The notes: a model not told the origin generated them from the letters alone. 64,000 nt of DNA from Deinococcus cellulosilyticus NBRC 106333 = KACC 11606 (GCF_007990775.1 NZ_BJXB01000005.1:1-64000), one strand, 5' to 3'. Numbered from the stretch's first letter, positions 50,270 to 61,188 are shown. Made by a program: numbers and translations.

Positions 50270-50617
50270 GTGAAAGGCAAGGAAGCAGAGGACCGTGCCC
50301 TCAAGTACCTGCTTGGACTCGGGCATGTGCTCCTGAAGCGCAATTACCGCATCCGGGGAGGAGAGGTGGACCTGATCACCCGGGCTCCAGATGGGACGGT
50401 GGTGTTCACGGAGGTGAAGCACCGCAGCAAGACCGATTTTGGGCATCCGCTGGAAACCATCACCCCCAGGAAAGTGAGGCTCTTGTGGCGCACGGCTTTG
50501 CGTTTCCTGGGGCGTGATGATGTGAGTTGCCGTTTTGATGCCATCACCATCACCGGAGATGTGCAAGCAGGACAGCTGAAACATGAAGAGTCGATTGTGA
50601 CGGGTGGGGAACACTAG
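50270..50617 (+). CDS. YraN family protein (UPF0102)
   Basis: 115 residues. YraN/UPF0102 proteins have a restriction-endonuclease-like fold: KGKEAEDRALKYLLGLGHVL (2-21), then RNYRIRGGEVDLITRAPDGT, VVFTEVKHRSKTDFGHP (the Asp-x-Glu-x-Lys pattern of the nuclease core) and TPRKVRLLWRTA. Role is not firmly known. The GTG at 50270 is preferred: TAACCT lies seven bases upstream and the length then equals the family norm. The frame from 50132 runs through the end of the HAD gene. Confidence 0.88.
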   Translation: MKGKEAEDRALKYLLGLGHVLLKRNYRIRGGEVDLITRAPDGTVVFTEVKHRSKTDFGHPLETITPRKVRLLWRTALRFLGRDDVSCRFDAITITGDVQAGQLKHEESIVTGGEH

Positions 50618-50642
50618 CCGCCCAGACCTCGTACATTGAGGT

Positions 50643-50858
50643 ATGAACAGAGCGAACGGACCACTGATTGCTGGACTTGTGATTGTTCTCCTCATCGTGA
50701 TCTTCTTCTTGCAAAACATGCTGGGCTACAATGCCACCGCCCGCATCAGCTTCCTGTTTTTGTATGGGTACATCAAAACCGGATGGCTGATCCTGTGGTG
50801 CCTGCTGGGTGGAGGTCTGGCCGGTTTCCTGCTGGCCCAGGCCATGCGCAGGCGCTGA
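50643..50858 (+). CDS. LapA-like (DUF1049) small membrane protein
   Basis: 71 residues with two membrane segments (about 8-24 and 46-67). The first helix ends VIFFLQN, and the second begins after YIKTGWLIL, as in LapA-domain proteins (lipopolysaccharide-assembly protein A in E. coli). In an organism that may lack LPS the function is open. ATG 50643 has TACATT five bases upstream, so leaderless. Followed by its own terminator. Confidence 0.78.
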   Translation: MNRANGPLIAGLVIVLLIVIFFLQNMLGYNATARISFLFLYGYIKTGWLILWCLLGGGLAGFLLAQAMRRR

Positions 50859-50876
50859 AACAGGGGTGCAGACAGA

Positions 50877-50900
50877 CAGCTGGAATTTTCCAGCTGTTTT
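50877..50900 (+). terminator. Terminator
   Basis: CAGCTGGAA-TT-TTCCAGCTG stem followed by TTTTG. Confidence 0.8.
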
Positions 50901-50947
50901 GCTTTCTGAGGCACGATTTCTTGAATGGAATCCCGTAGAATGACCCC

Positions 50948-51340
50948 ATGAGCCTGATTGAACAGTATTATGCGGCCTTCAACGCCCGTGACTGGGACAC
51001 CTTTTTCTCTCTGGTGCACGAGGATGTGGTGCACGACCTGAACCAGGGTCCCAGAGAAGTTGGGCTGGAGGCGTTCAAAGCATTCATGGAGCGCATGAAC
51101 CGCAGTTACAGCGAGAAGCTCAGGGACATTCAGGTGATGTACAGCCAGGACGGCACCCGTGCTGCTGCAGAGTACGTGGTGGATGGCACCTATCTGGCAG
51201 ACGATGAGGGGCTTCCGGCAGCCACAGGCCAGACCTATTCTCTGCCCGGAGGCGCCTTCTTTGAAATTGAAAATGGCAAGATCCGCCGGATCACCAATTG
51301 CTACAACCTCACCGACTGGATTCGTCAGGTGTCCGTTTGA
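50948..51340 (+). CDS. NTF2-like (SnoaL-type) protein
   Basis: 130 residues with the NTF2-like cone pattern: IEQYYAAFNARDWDTFFSLV (4-23), HEDVVHDLNQGPREVGLEAF, AAEYVVDGTYLADDEG and GGAFFEIENGKIRRITNCYN. A pocket-forming fold, either an enzyme or binding protein; ketosteroid-isomerase-like SnoaL members use this layout. ATG 50948 has TAGAAT six bases upstream, so leaderless. Its stop overlaps the next start (TGATGA), coupling it to the GNAT gene. Confidence 0.85.
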   Translation: MSLIEQYYAAFNARDWDTFFSLVHEDVVHDLNQGPREVGLEAFKAFMERMNRSYSEKLRDIQVMYSQDGTRAAAEYVVDGTYLADDEGLPAATGQTYSLPGGAFFEIENGKIRRITNCYNLTDWIRQVSV

Positions 51341-51924
51341 TGACCCTGGAAGCCATCAGCGGACCAGACCTGGGAAGCGTGATCCCCGAACTGGCCCGTC
51401 TGCGCATCCGGGTGTTCAGGGATTTTCCGTACCTCTATGAGGGCAGTGCTGAATACGAGGCGAAGTACCTGCAGACTTACCTGGATTGTCCCAGAAGCGT
51501 GATCGTGGTGGCCCGGGATGGGGACACCATCGTTGGGGCTTCAAGTGCCCTGCCCATTGAAGACGAGATGGAGGAGATCAAAGCCCCTTTCCTCAAGGCT
51601 GGATTTGATCTTTCTGAGGTGTTCTACCTGGCCGAATCGGTGCTTCTGCCAGAGTACAGAGGTCAGGGCATTGGGGTGAAGTTCTTCGAGGCCCGGGAAG
51701 CCCATGCAAAACAGCTCGGGGGGTTCAGGTACGCCACCTTCTGCGCTGTGGACAGGAAAGAAGACCATCCGCTGCGTCCTGCCGATTACACACCTCTGGA
51801 TGCCTTCTGGCAGAAACGCGGCTACCAGAAGCGCGAGGACCTGCACACCCACCTGTCCTGGCAGGAGATCACGGAGCGTGAAGAGTCCCTCAAAAGGATG
51901 ACCTTCTGGCTTAGAGAACTCTAG
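51340..51924 (+). CDS. GNAT family N-acetyltransferase
   Basis: 194 residues. Motif A appears as SVLLPEYRGQGIGVKFFEAR near 110-129, with strands RSVIVVARDGDTIVGASSAL before and GGFRYATFCAVDR after. Start ATG 51340 overlaps the upstream stop by one base (TGATGA). Substrate unknown; pairing with an NTF2-like protein is not one I know. A spacer of about 56 bases follows before the nitrilase-family gene. Confidence 0.87.
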   Translation: MTLEAISGPDLGSVIPELARLRIRVFRDFPYLYEGSAEYEAKYLQTYLDCPRSVIVVARDGDTIVGASSALPIEDEMEEIKAPFLKAGFDLSEVFYLAESVLLPEYRGQGIGVKFFEAREAHAKQLGGFRYATFCAVDRKEDHPLRPADYTPLDAFWQKRGYQKREDLHTHLSWQEITEREESLKRMTFWLREL

Positions 51925-51980
51925 GGATCTGAAAATACAATTCTAAATGAGGTGCTCCCCTCACACAGAAAGGTCGACCA

Positions 51981-52859
51981 TTGAAAGTAGCCCTTGCACA
52001 ATACCCCGTCAGCTTTCTGCACTCCTGGCAGGAGTACGAAGAGAAGATCACCCGCTGGGTCGATGAGGCCAGCACGGCGGGTGCAGACCTGCTGGTCTTC
52101 CCGGAGTATGCCAGCATGGAACTCGCCTCGCTGTTCACCGATGACATCCGTGAAGTGGTGCTCAGGCAGATCGATGAGATGCAGAACCTGCTCCCGGAGG
52201 TGCTGGACCTGCACCGCAGGCTGGCCCAGGAGCACAGCGTGTACATCCTGGCCGGAAGTTTTCCCGTGCAGACGGAAGAGGGCACCGTGAACCGGGCCCA
52301 CTTCTTCAACCCGCATGGAAGCATGGACTTTCAGGACAAATGCATCATGACCCGCTTCGAGAACGAACAGTGGGGCATCCAGGGGGGAGACCATCTGAAG
52401 GTGTTTGAGACCCGGCATGGCAAGGTGGGCGTCCTGATCTGCTACGACAGCGAGTTCCCGCTGCTGGCCCGCCAGCTCACCGATGCCGGCGCAGATGTCC
52501 TGCTGGTCCCGAGCTGCACCGACACCATGAACGGTTTTTACCGGGTGCGGGTCGGCTCACAGGCCCGTGCGCTGGAAAACCAGTGTTTCGTGCTGCAGTC
52601 TCCACTGGTGGGGGGAGCACCCTGGTCGGAGGCCATCGACATCAATCTGGGACAGGCTGCGGTGTACACGCCTCCCGATTATGGCTTTCCGCCCAACGGC
52701 ATTCTGACAGAGGGAGAACTCAACGCTCCCCAGTGGCTGTACGCCAATCTGGACCTCAGTGCACTCAGAGAAGTGCGCCGGAACGGACAGGTGTTCAACA
52801 ACCGCGACTGGCCGCACCAGCTGCCAGGGCGTGACCTCAAGGTGGTCGATTTCGCGTGA
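51981..52859 (+). CDS. Carbon-nitrogen hydrolase (nitrilase superfamily)
   Basis: 292 residues with the Glu-Lys-Cys triad: Glu42 in FPEYASMEL, Lys120 in FQDKCIMTRFE and Cys154 in LICYDSEFP. An amidase of the nitrilase superfamily, perhaps omega-amidase- or N-carbamoyl-type. The start is TTG 51981, with AGAAAGG upstream; no ATG or GTG nearby fits the conserved N-terminus (KVALAQYPVS). Its stop overlaps the next start as GTGA, so it is co-translated with the M1 peptidase, suggesting use in peptide or amide nitrogen recovery. Confidence 0.9.
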   Translation: MKVALAQYPVSFLHSWQEYEEKITRWVDEASTAGADLLVFPEYASMELASLFTDDIREVVLRQIDEMQNLLPEVLDLHRRLAQEHSVYILAGSFPVQTEEGTVNRAHFFNPHGSMDFQDKCIMTRFENEQWGIQGGDHLKVFETRHGKVGVLICYDSEFPLLARQLTDAGADVLLVPSCTDTMNGFYRVRVGSQARALENQCFVLQSPLVGGAPWSEAIDINLGQAAVYTPPDYGFPPNGILTEGELNAPQWLYANLDLSALREVRRNGQVFNNRDWPHQLPGRDLKVVDFA

Positions 52860-54202
52860 AACGTTTGCTGTCCCTGCTCCTCCTGCTTTCTCCTGCTGCT
52901 TTTGCACAGGACGCCCTGTTTCCAGCGTATGGGAACGAAAAACTCGATGTGGTCCGTTACGATCTGGACCTGCGCATTGATCCTGTGCAGAATGTCCTGC
53001 AGGGGAGTGCTGCTGTGCGGGTCAAACTGGCATCTGGCCTCAGAGAAGTGGACCTTGATCTTTCGGGTCGCCTCTCGGTTTCGAAGGTGACGGTCGGAGG
53101 GCAGGAGGTGGCCTTCTCCCAGAGCAATGACAGGCTGCACATCGGGCCCCTCAAGTCCCTGTCCAGGGAAGTCACCCTCAACATCAGCTATTCCGGCATG
53201 CCCAGAGGCATCGCTGACCCTTCTGCCCCCGACTGGGATCTGGGCTGGACGCAGGCAGGAAACAGCACCTATGTGGTCAGTGAACCGGTGGGCTCGTTCA
53301 CCTGGTTTCCGGTGAATGACTTCGTTCCAGACAAGGCGCTGTACACCTTCAAGGTGACCGTTCCGAAGCCTTATGTGGCCGTGGCAAACGGCCTGCTCAC
53401 TGAAACAGTGAATGGGACAACCGAAACCACCTATGTGTGGGACAACAAGAAGCCCATGGCAGCTTATCTGGCAACAGTGAATGTGGGACAGTTTGAGCTG
53501 CAACAGCTGCAAACCTCAAAAGGCCTTCCGGTCCTGAACTACTTTGCTCCTGGAACCTCCCAGAAGGCAAAAGATACCCTTGCCCTTGCTCCGCAGATCA
53601 TGGATTACTTCGAAAGCCTGATCGGTCCCTATCCTTTTGAGGCCGCAGGAGGTCTGGTGGTGGGTCCCGATCTGCCCTTCGCCCTGGAAAACCAGACCCG
53701 TCCCATTTATGGTTCCAGCATTGCAGAACTGGAATTCGTGGTGGCCCACGAAATTGCCCACCAGTGGTTCGGGAACAGCGTGACCCCGAAAACCTGGAGG
53801 GACATGTGGCTCAATGAAGGCTTCTCCTCCTACTTCCATGCCCTGTGGGTGAACCACAGCATCACCAGGATTGATGCCCTGGAAATTGACATGCGGCAGG
53901 CCTACCGGGATGTACAGCAACGCAGGGATGGCTCCCTGACCATCGAAACCCCAGAAGAACTCTTCGGGGAAGGGGTCTATGACCGGGGGGCGGTGGCCCT
54001 GCATGTGCTCAGGAAGCAGGTGGGAGACGAAAAGTTCTTCCGCACCATCCGCACCTATTACCGCCGTTACATGCACAAAACCGCTGGCATCGAAGACTTC
54101 CTGCGCATCGCAAAGACCGTCACAGGTCAGGGTGCCCTGATCGACACCTGGAGCCAGCAGTGGATCTATCAGGAGGCATTGCCCCCTTACCCCGGGCAGT
54201 AA
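52856..54202 (+). CDS. M1 family metallopeptidase, secreted
   Basis: 448 residues. Signal peptide MKRLLSLLLLLSPAAFAQDA, cleaved near Ala17. An N-terminal M1 beta domain (about 20-200), then catalytic HEIAHQWFG with His298, Glu299 and His302, and zinc ligand Glu321 in LNEGFSSYF. The GAMEN-type site reads FALENQTRP. There is no large C-terminal domain, so it is a short M1 aminopeptidase acting outside the membrane. Start GTG overlaps the nitrilase stop by four bases. A TCAGC repeat element begins two bases past its stop. Confidence 0.92.
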   Translation: MKRLLSLLLLLSPAAFAQDALFPAYGNEKLDVVRYDLDLRIDPVQNVLQGSAAVRVKLASGLREVDLDLSGRLSVSKVTVGGQEVAFSQSNDRLHIGPLKSLSREVTLNISYSGMPRGIADPSAPDWDLGWTQAGNSTYVVSEPVGSFTWFPVNDFVPDKALYTFKVTVPKPYVAVANGLLTETVNGTTETTYVWDNKKPMAAYLATVNVGQFELQQLQTSKGLPVLNYFAPGTSQKAKDTLALAPQIMDYFESLIGPYPFEAAGGLVVGPDLPFALENQTRPIYGSSIAELEFVVAHEIAHQWFGNSVTPKTWRDMWLNEGFSSYFHALWVNHSITRIDALEIDMRQAYRDVQQRRDGSLTIETPEELFGEGVYDRGAVALHVLRKQVGDEKFFRTIRTYYRRYMHKTAGIEDFLRIAKTVTGQGALIDTWSQQWIYQEALPPYPGQ

Positions 54203-54204
54203 GA

Positions 54205-54356
54205 GCCATCAGCAGTCAGCGATCAGCGTTCAGAGAAAGGCCCCTGCACTTGCTGCAAGGGGCCTTTAAATGCTGTCAGTGGGCGACCCTCAGGCTCCAA
54301 ATTCAGTGCATTTGTGTGTTTCCCCTGACCGCTGGTTGCTGACTGCTGAACGCTCC
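54205..54356. repeat. Inverted micro-repeat element, TCAGCNN word, enclosing a terminator
   Basis: Left arm GCCATCAGCAGTCAGCGATC and on (54205-54235) and right arm CTGACCGCTGGTTGCTGACT and on (54325-54356). Left arm is two bases past the M1 stop. The hairpin at 54236-54270 lies just inside it. Confidence 0.82.
54236..54270 (+). terminator. Terminator of the M1 peptidase gene
   Basis: AAAGGCCCCT / AGGGGCCTTT stem with inner TGCA / TGCA pairing, then TTTAAA. Confidence 0.75.
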
Positions 54357-54434
54357 ATAGGCCATTTAGCTGAACCCACCCGTCCATTACTCCGAGTGTC
54401 TTTCGGGTCACACTCTTTTAAGCTGGGTTTACAG

Positions 54435-54449
54435 CTGTCTAAATGACAG
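54435..54449 (+). promoter_or_regulatory. Inverted-repeat operator candidate before the ABC exporter
   Basis: CTGTC-TAAAT-GACAG, a perfect 5-bp repeat around a possible -10 (TCTAAAT), about 90 bases before the ABC exporter start. The regulator is unknown; a TetR- or MarR-like repressor would be usual. Confidence 0.4.
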
Positions 54450-54536
54450 AAATGGGATGTCTCTTCATCTGAAAGACGCGTTTTTCCCGGGTTGGAGGGC
54501 CCCAGGCCACCCGACCGACAGCCTTCAGGAGTGTGT

Positions 54537-56291
54537 ATGCAACGTTATCTCAACATTCTCGGACAGTACCTCAGTCCACTGAAAGGCAAGGTGGCCGTTT
54601 TGCTCCTTGCCATGCTGGCCGGAATCGGGCTGCAGCTGTGGATTCCGCAGATCACCCGCAATTTCATTGATGCTGCCACGCAGAAAGGTCCCGAAGGAAC
54701 CCTGATTCAGCTTGCAGTGATGTTTCTGGTGTTTGCCCTGCTCAACCAGGGGTTCAGCACCCTGTCCACCTACCTCAGTGCCGACATTGGCTGGACCACC
54801 ACCAACGCCCTCAGGGTGGATCTGTTCCGTCGGGTGATGCGCCTGGACATGCGTTTTCACAAGGACCGCACCCCCGGAGAACTGATCGAGCGCATTGATG
54901 GTGATGTCACCAGCATCTCCAACTTCTTCTCCCAGTTTGTGGTGCGCGTGACCTCCAGTGCCTTGCTTGCAGTGGGCATTCTGGCCTTGCTCTGGCGGGA
55001 AGACTGGCGGGTCGGTCTGATCATCACCGCTTATGTGGTGGTGATTTTCTTTGTGCTTCAAAAGCGTGCCGAAGTCGCCGTACCTGCCACCCGTCTGGAA
55101 CGGGAAGCCAGTGCCAGCATGTTCGGGTTCATTGAAGAACGGCTTGCAGGTCTTGATGACATCCGGGCCAACGGCGCAGGCCGTTACACCATGAACCGCA
55201 TGCACCACGTGGCCAAAGACTGGCTGAACAAGAACCTGAAATCCTGGTACATGCGCTCGACCATCTGGACCAGCATGATGGTGCTGTTTTCACTGGGTTA
55301 CTGCCTGACCCTCGGGGTGGGCGTTTATTTCTTCCAGCAGGGTCTGATCACCCTGGGCACCGTGTACCTGTTTTTCAATTACATGCGCATGCTGGAAGCT
55401 CCGCTGGATGAAATCACCCGCCAGATGCAGGAATTCCAGAAAGCCAGTGCAGGCATTCTGCGAGTGGAAGAACTGCAGAATGAGAAAATCGACATCGAGG
55501 ACAACGGAACACAGCACCTGCCTCAGGGTGCCCTGAGTGTGAATTTCGACAACCTCACTTTTGCTTACGGAGACCACCTGGTCCTCAAGGGCCTCAACTT
55601 CGACCTGAAACCCGGAGAGGTGCTGGGTCTGCTGGGCCGCACAGGGAGTGGAAAATCCACCCTGGTCCGTCTGCTGTTCAGGCTTTATGACCCCACTTCA
55701 GGCACCCTCAAACTTGGAGGGCTGGATTCCAGAGAAGTGCCTCTCAAGGAACTGCGTCAGAAAGTCGGGATGGTCACGCAGGACGTGCAACTGTTCCACG
55801 CCTCCATCCGCGAGAACCTGACCTTCTTTGACCCCAGCATTCCGGATTCCAGAATTCACGCTGTGCTGAAAGAACTTGCGATGGACAGCTGGGTGGATGC
55901 CCTCCCTGAGGGGCTGGACACCAAACTGCAGGCCAATGGTGCAGGACTCAGTGCAGGAGAATCCCAGCTTCTGGCTTTTGCCCGCGTGTTCCTGCAGGAC
56001 CCCGGACTGGTCATTCTGGATGAACCCTCAAGCCGTCTGGACCCGGCCACCGAGCGTCACCTGAATCAGGCGATAGGGCGTTTGCTCAAAGGCCGCACCG
56101 GGATCATCATTGCCCACCGTCTCGACACCGTCGAACGTGCCGACAAGATCATGGTGCTCTCCCAGGGCGAAATCCTGGAGTTTGGTGAACGCGAAGCCCT
56201 CAAACAAGACCGTTCCAGCCGTTATTCCCAGATGCTCAGAGTCAGCCGGGCCGACAACCTGGAAGAAGAACTCGAGAAATTAGGAGTCTGA
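54537..56291 (+). CDS. ABC exporter half-transporter, subunit A
   Basis: 584 residues: six membrane segments (about 15-320), then an ATPase. Walker A GRTGSGKST near 367-375, signature LSAGE near 471 (degenerate from LSGGQ) and Walker B VILDEPSSRLD near 492 with the catalytic Glu kept. Its partner is encoded directly downstream. In the dimer its Walker A and B would face the partner's intact LSGGQ, forming the working ATP site. ATG 54537 has AGGAG six bases upstream; the frame's earlier codons are not protein-like. Multidrug or lipid export is likely; substrate unknown. Confidence 0.92.
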   Translation: MQRYLNILGQYLSPLKGKVAVLLLAMLAGIGLQLWIPQITRNFIDAATQKGPEGTLIQLAVMFLVFALLNQGFSTLSTYLSADIGWTTTNALRVDLFRRVMRLDMRFHKDRTPGELIERIDGDVTSISNFFSQFVVRVTSSALLAVGILALLWREDWRVGLIITAYVVVIFFVLQKRAEVAVPATRLEREASASMFGFIEERLAGLDDIRANGAGRYTMNRMHHVAKDWLNKNLKSWYMRSTIWTSMMVLFSLGYCLTLGVGVYFFQQGLITLGTVYLFFNYMRMLEAPLDEITRQMQEFQKASAGILRVEELQNEKIDIEDNGTQHLPQGALSVNFDNLTFAYGDHLVLKGLNFDLKPGEVLGLLGRTGSGKSTLVRLLFRLYDPTSGTLKLGGLDSREVPLKELRQKVGMVTQDVQLFHASIRENLTFFDPSIPDSRIHAVLKELAMDSWVDALPEGLDTKLQANGAGLSAGESQLLAFARVFLQDPGLVILDEPSSRLDPATERHLNQAIGRLLKGRTGIIIAHRLDTVERADKIMVLSQGEILEFGEREALKQDRSSRYSQMLRVSRADNLEEELEKLGV

Positions 56292-56295
56292 TCCC

Positions 56296-58074
56296 ATGGC
56301 CACACAAGCCCCCCCAAGACGCACCCTCTCAACCTGGCAGTACATGCGGCATGTGCTGTCCTATCGCCAGGGCCACTTCATCTGGAACGCCATCACCTGG
56401 ACGGCCTTTCATGCCATTCCAGCGAGTTTTGGCTGGTTCTTCAAACTGATCTTCGACAAACTTTCGGGTGAATCACAGGCAGGCCTGAACGTCTGGACCC
56501 TGATTGCCCTGCTCGTCACCGTGTACATGAGCCGTGTGCTGGTGTTCCGGGTGGCCTTCGACACCTTCAGCAAGTACTACCTGATGATCACGGCCTATCT
56601 GCGCCGCAACATGATGGATTACCTGCTGAATGCCCCGGGTTCTCGCCTGATGCCCGAATCAAGCAGCGAAGCCGTTTCCCGCTTCCGGGACGATGCTGAA
56701 GACGTGACCCGCTATGCCGAGAACTGGATTGACGTGTGGGGCATCTTCCTGCAGGCCGCCATTGCCATCGGGCTTCTGTACTTCGTGGACCCGATCATTG
56801 CGGCCCTGGTGACCACCCCTCTTTTCCTGATGACGCTCCTGATGCGCCGCCTGTCTCCGGTGATCCGCACCTACCGCAAGCGCATGCGGGAAGCGACCTC
56901 TGCTGTGACCGACTTCATTGGAGAGTCTTTCAATGCCGTGCAGGCCGTGAAAGTGGCTTCCAAAGAAGAACCCATGACCCATCACTTTGAGACCCTGGGT
57001 GAAACCAGACGCAAAGCGGCCCTCAAGGATGTCCTCCTGATCGAACTGATCCGCAGTGCCAACACGGGCCTGGTGAACATCGGCATGGGTGTGGTCCTGA
57101 TGCTGGCCGCCTCCAAGATGCGCACCGGGGATTTCACCGTCGGGGACTTTGCCCTGTTCATGCAGTTTCTGCCCAACATCACCGGATGCCTGACCTTCCT
57201 GGGTGACGTGATGGCCCAGCACAAACGGGTCCGGGTGGCCTTTGACCGCATCGAGCACCTGCTGCAGGACGCCGAGCCTGAGCAGATCGTGAACCGCACC
57301 CCTCTGGAATTCCTGGGAGAAGTGCCAGAGTATGTGCCCACCTCTTCGGAGTACACCCCTCTGGAAGCGCTGGAAGTGCGAGGTCTTTCTTACCAGTATC
57401 CTGATTCCAGCAGTGGCATCAGGGACATCACGTTTACCGTGCAGCGCAAGGACTTCGTGGTGATCACCGGACGCATCGGGGCAGGGAAGACCACCCTGAT
57501 CCGTGCCCTGCAGGGATTGTTGCCCAAAGACTCCGGAACTGTGCTTTGGAACGGAGAACTGGTGCAGGATGCAGCAACCTTCTTCACTCCCCCTCACTCT
57601 GCTTACACGGCACAGGTGCCCAGACTCTTCAGTGAAACCCTGCAGGACAACATCCTGCTGGGAGACCGCAGAAATGCTGCTCTGGACAATGCTCTGGATC
57701 TTGCAGTGATGGGACCGGATGTCAGCACCCTGGAATCGGGCCTCAACACCATGGTCGGCACCCGCGGGGTGAAGCTTTCCGGGGGGCAGGTGCAACGCGC
57801 CAGTGCAGCCCGCATGTTCACCCGTGAAGCCGATCTGCTGATCTTCGACGACCTTTCAAGTGCGCTGGACGTGCAGACCGAGAAGCAACTCTGGGAAGGC
57901 CTGTTCCAGTCCCGTGAAGTGACCTGCCTGGTGGTCAGCCACAGGCGTGTTGCCCTGCAACGCGCCACCCACATCATTGTCCTCAAAGACGGTGAAATTG
58001 AGGCCCAGGGCAGCCTGGAAGAACTGCTGCAGAACAGCAGTGAGATGCAGAAACTCTGGGACGAAAACGCTTAA
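56296..58074 (+). CDS. ABC exporter half-transporter, subunit B
   Basis: 592 residues: six membrane segments (about 25-330), then an ATPase. Walker A GRIGAGKTT near 392, canonical signature LSGGQ near 494 and Walker B LIFDDLSSALD near 516, where the catalytic Glu is replaced by Asp. It would supply the degenerate site together with subunit A's LSAGE. This is the asymmetric heterodimer plan of TM287/288 and BmrCD. ATG 56296 is five bases after the subunit A stop, with AGGAG overlapping the end of that gene. Ends before a terminator at 58151. Confidence 0.92.
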   Translation: MATQAPPRRTLSTWQYMRHVLSYRQGHFIWNAITWTAFHAIPASFGWFFKLIFDKLSGESQAGLNVWTLIALLVTVYMSRVLVFRVAFDTFSKYYLMITAYLRRNMMDYLLNAPGSRLMPESSSEAVSRFRDDAEDVTRYAENWIDVWGIFLQAAIAIGLLYFVDPIIAALVTTPLFLMTLLMRRLSPVIRTYRKRMREATSAVTDFIGESFNAVQAVKVASKEEPMTHHFETLGETRRKAALKDVLLIELIRSANTGLVNIGMGVVLMLAASKMRTGDFTVGDFALFMQFLPNITGCLTFLGDVMAQHKRVRVAFDRIEHLLQDAEPEQIVNRTPLEFLGEVPEYVPTSSEYTPLEALEVRGLSYQYPDSSSGIRDITFTVQRKDFVVITGRIGAGKTTLIRALQGLLPKDSGTVLWNGELVQDAATFFTPPHSAYTAQVPRLFSETLQDNILLGDRRNAALDNALDLAVMGPDVSTLESGLNTMVGTRGVKLSGGQVQRASAARMFTREADLLIFDDLSSALDVQTEKQLWEGLFQSREVTCLVVSHRRVALQRATHIIVLKDGEIEAQGSLEELLQNSSEMQKLWDENA

Positions 58075-58089
58075 ACACCATCTCAAATG

Positions 58090-58126
58090 ACATCTGTAGG
58101 GGCGGGCCGCTGGCTCGCCCTGATGT
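58090..58126. repeat. Short TGTAGGGGCG-type hairpin repeat
   Basis: ACATC-TGTA-GGGCGGGCC-GCT-GGCTCGCCC-T-GATGT: nested inverse arms, 16 bases after the ABC stop. It shares its TGTAGGGGCG start with the repeat at 8881. Confidence 0.6.
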
Positions 58127-58150
58127 TTTGATCCAGGAATCACCCCATCC

Positions 58151-58190
58151 AAATCAGCCATTCTTCCTGCCAGAAGATGGCTGATTTCTC
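58151..58190 (+). terminator. Terminator of the ABC exporter operon
   Basis: AAATCAGCCATTCTTC / GAAGATGGCTGATTT stem of 15 bases with a six-base loop, followed by CTC. Confidence 0.78.
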
Positions 58191-58408
58191 TATTGCTGAT
58201 GGGACCACACGTGTTTTAGGATTCTGTTGTGATTTCTTTGCAAGAGAATCTGGCTTTTGAACCTCTGGTGCTTTTTGGTGCTGGGATGTGATGGTCACAG
58301 CTCAGTCAAGGTTCAGATTGTGTCATGATGGAAAAGAGGAAAGACGGTCTTTTTGTTGCCTGAGAGAAGAGAAAATTCATTTTGGATCATGAGCAAGTGT
58401 TTAGAGAT

Positions 58409-58441
58409 TGGCTAACCAAACTTGAGTAGGGTATGCTCAAG
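58409..58441 (+). promoter_or_regulatory. HspR operator (HAIR) over the lon promoter
   Basis: CTTGAGT-AGGGTAT-GCTCAAG at 58421-58441 matches the HspR-associated inverted repeat CTTGAGT-N7-ACTCAAG at 13 of 14 fixed bases. It overlaps a -10 TATGCT (58432-58437), with TTGGCT (58409-58414) as -35 and a spacer of 17 bases. HspR represses chaperone and protease genes in Deinococcus and Streptomyces, so lon is probably heat-shock-controlled here. Confidence 0.85.
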
Positions 58442-58443
58442 AA

Positions 58444-58648
58444 AGCTTATAAAAAGCAACCTAGGTCACAGCACTGTCAGACCCCACAGAGTAAGATTTC
58501 AACATGCATCACACCCGGTGAATTGCCCTGAACTGTGAATCAGGCCACCGCATGACCGTTAGAGAACTTACCTACGACCTCCCTGCCCGGGTGTAATGTA
58601 CACCTAAGACCTCAAAAACCCCCCGGGGTGCTTTTCAAGGAGAAACAC
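58444..58648 (+). other. Long structured 5' leader of lon
   Basis: About 205 bases lie between the predicted start of transcription and the lon ATG. It contains a long-range stem ACACCCGG (58511-58518) / CCGGGTGT (58587-58594), the palindrome GGTGTA-ATG-TACACC (58590-58604) that shares bases with it, and a CCCC / GGGG pair followed by CTTTT just before the ribosome site. These could be alternative folds. No known riboswitch class recognised. The part of the gap from 58191 to 58408 holds nothing I can call. Confidence 0.45.
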
Positions 58649-61045
<2,397 letters not shown>

Positions 61046-61086
61046 TAAAAACAAACCTGCCCCCGCGAAAGCGGGGGGTTGTTTTT
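61046..61086 (+). terminator. Terminator of lon
   Basis: CCCCCGC-GAAA-GCGGGGG stem (61060-61077) flanked by AAAAACAA and TTGTTTTT, directly after the stop. Confidence 0.9.
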
Positions 61087-61188
61087 GAGTCTTGGAAGGA
61101 CCTGGATCTTTTGCTGAACAATGTAAACTTTTTCTTAAGGTTGTTCAAATCCTGTAAGAAAAAATCACTTTTGTACTACAATTGAAAC

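Noticed and set aside
58590..58604. LexA or other known operator before lon
   Set aside because: GGTGTA-ATG-TACACC does not match a consensus I know and lies inside the presumed leader, so it is listed only as leader structure.
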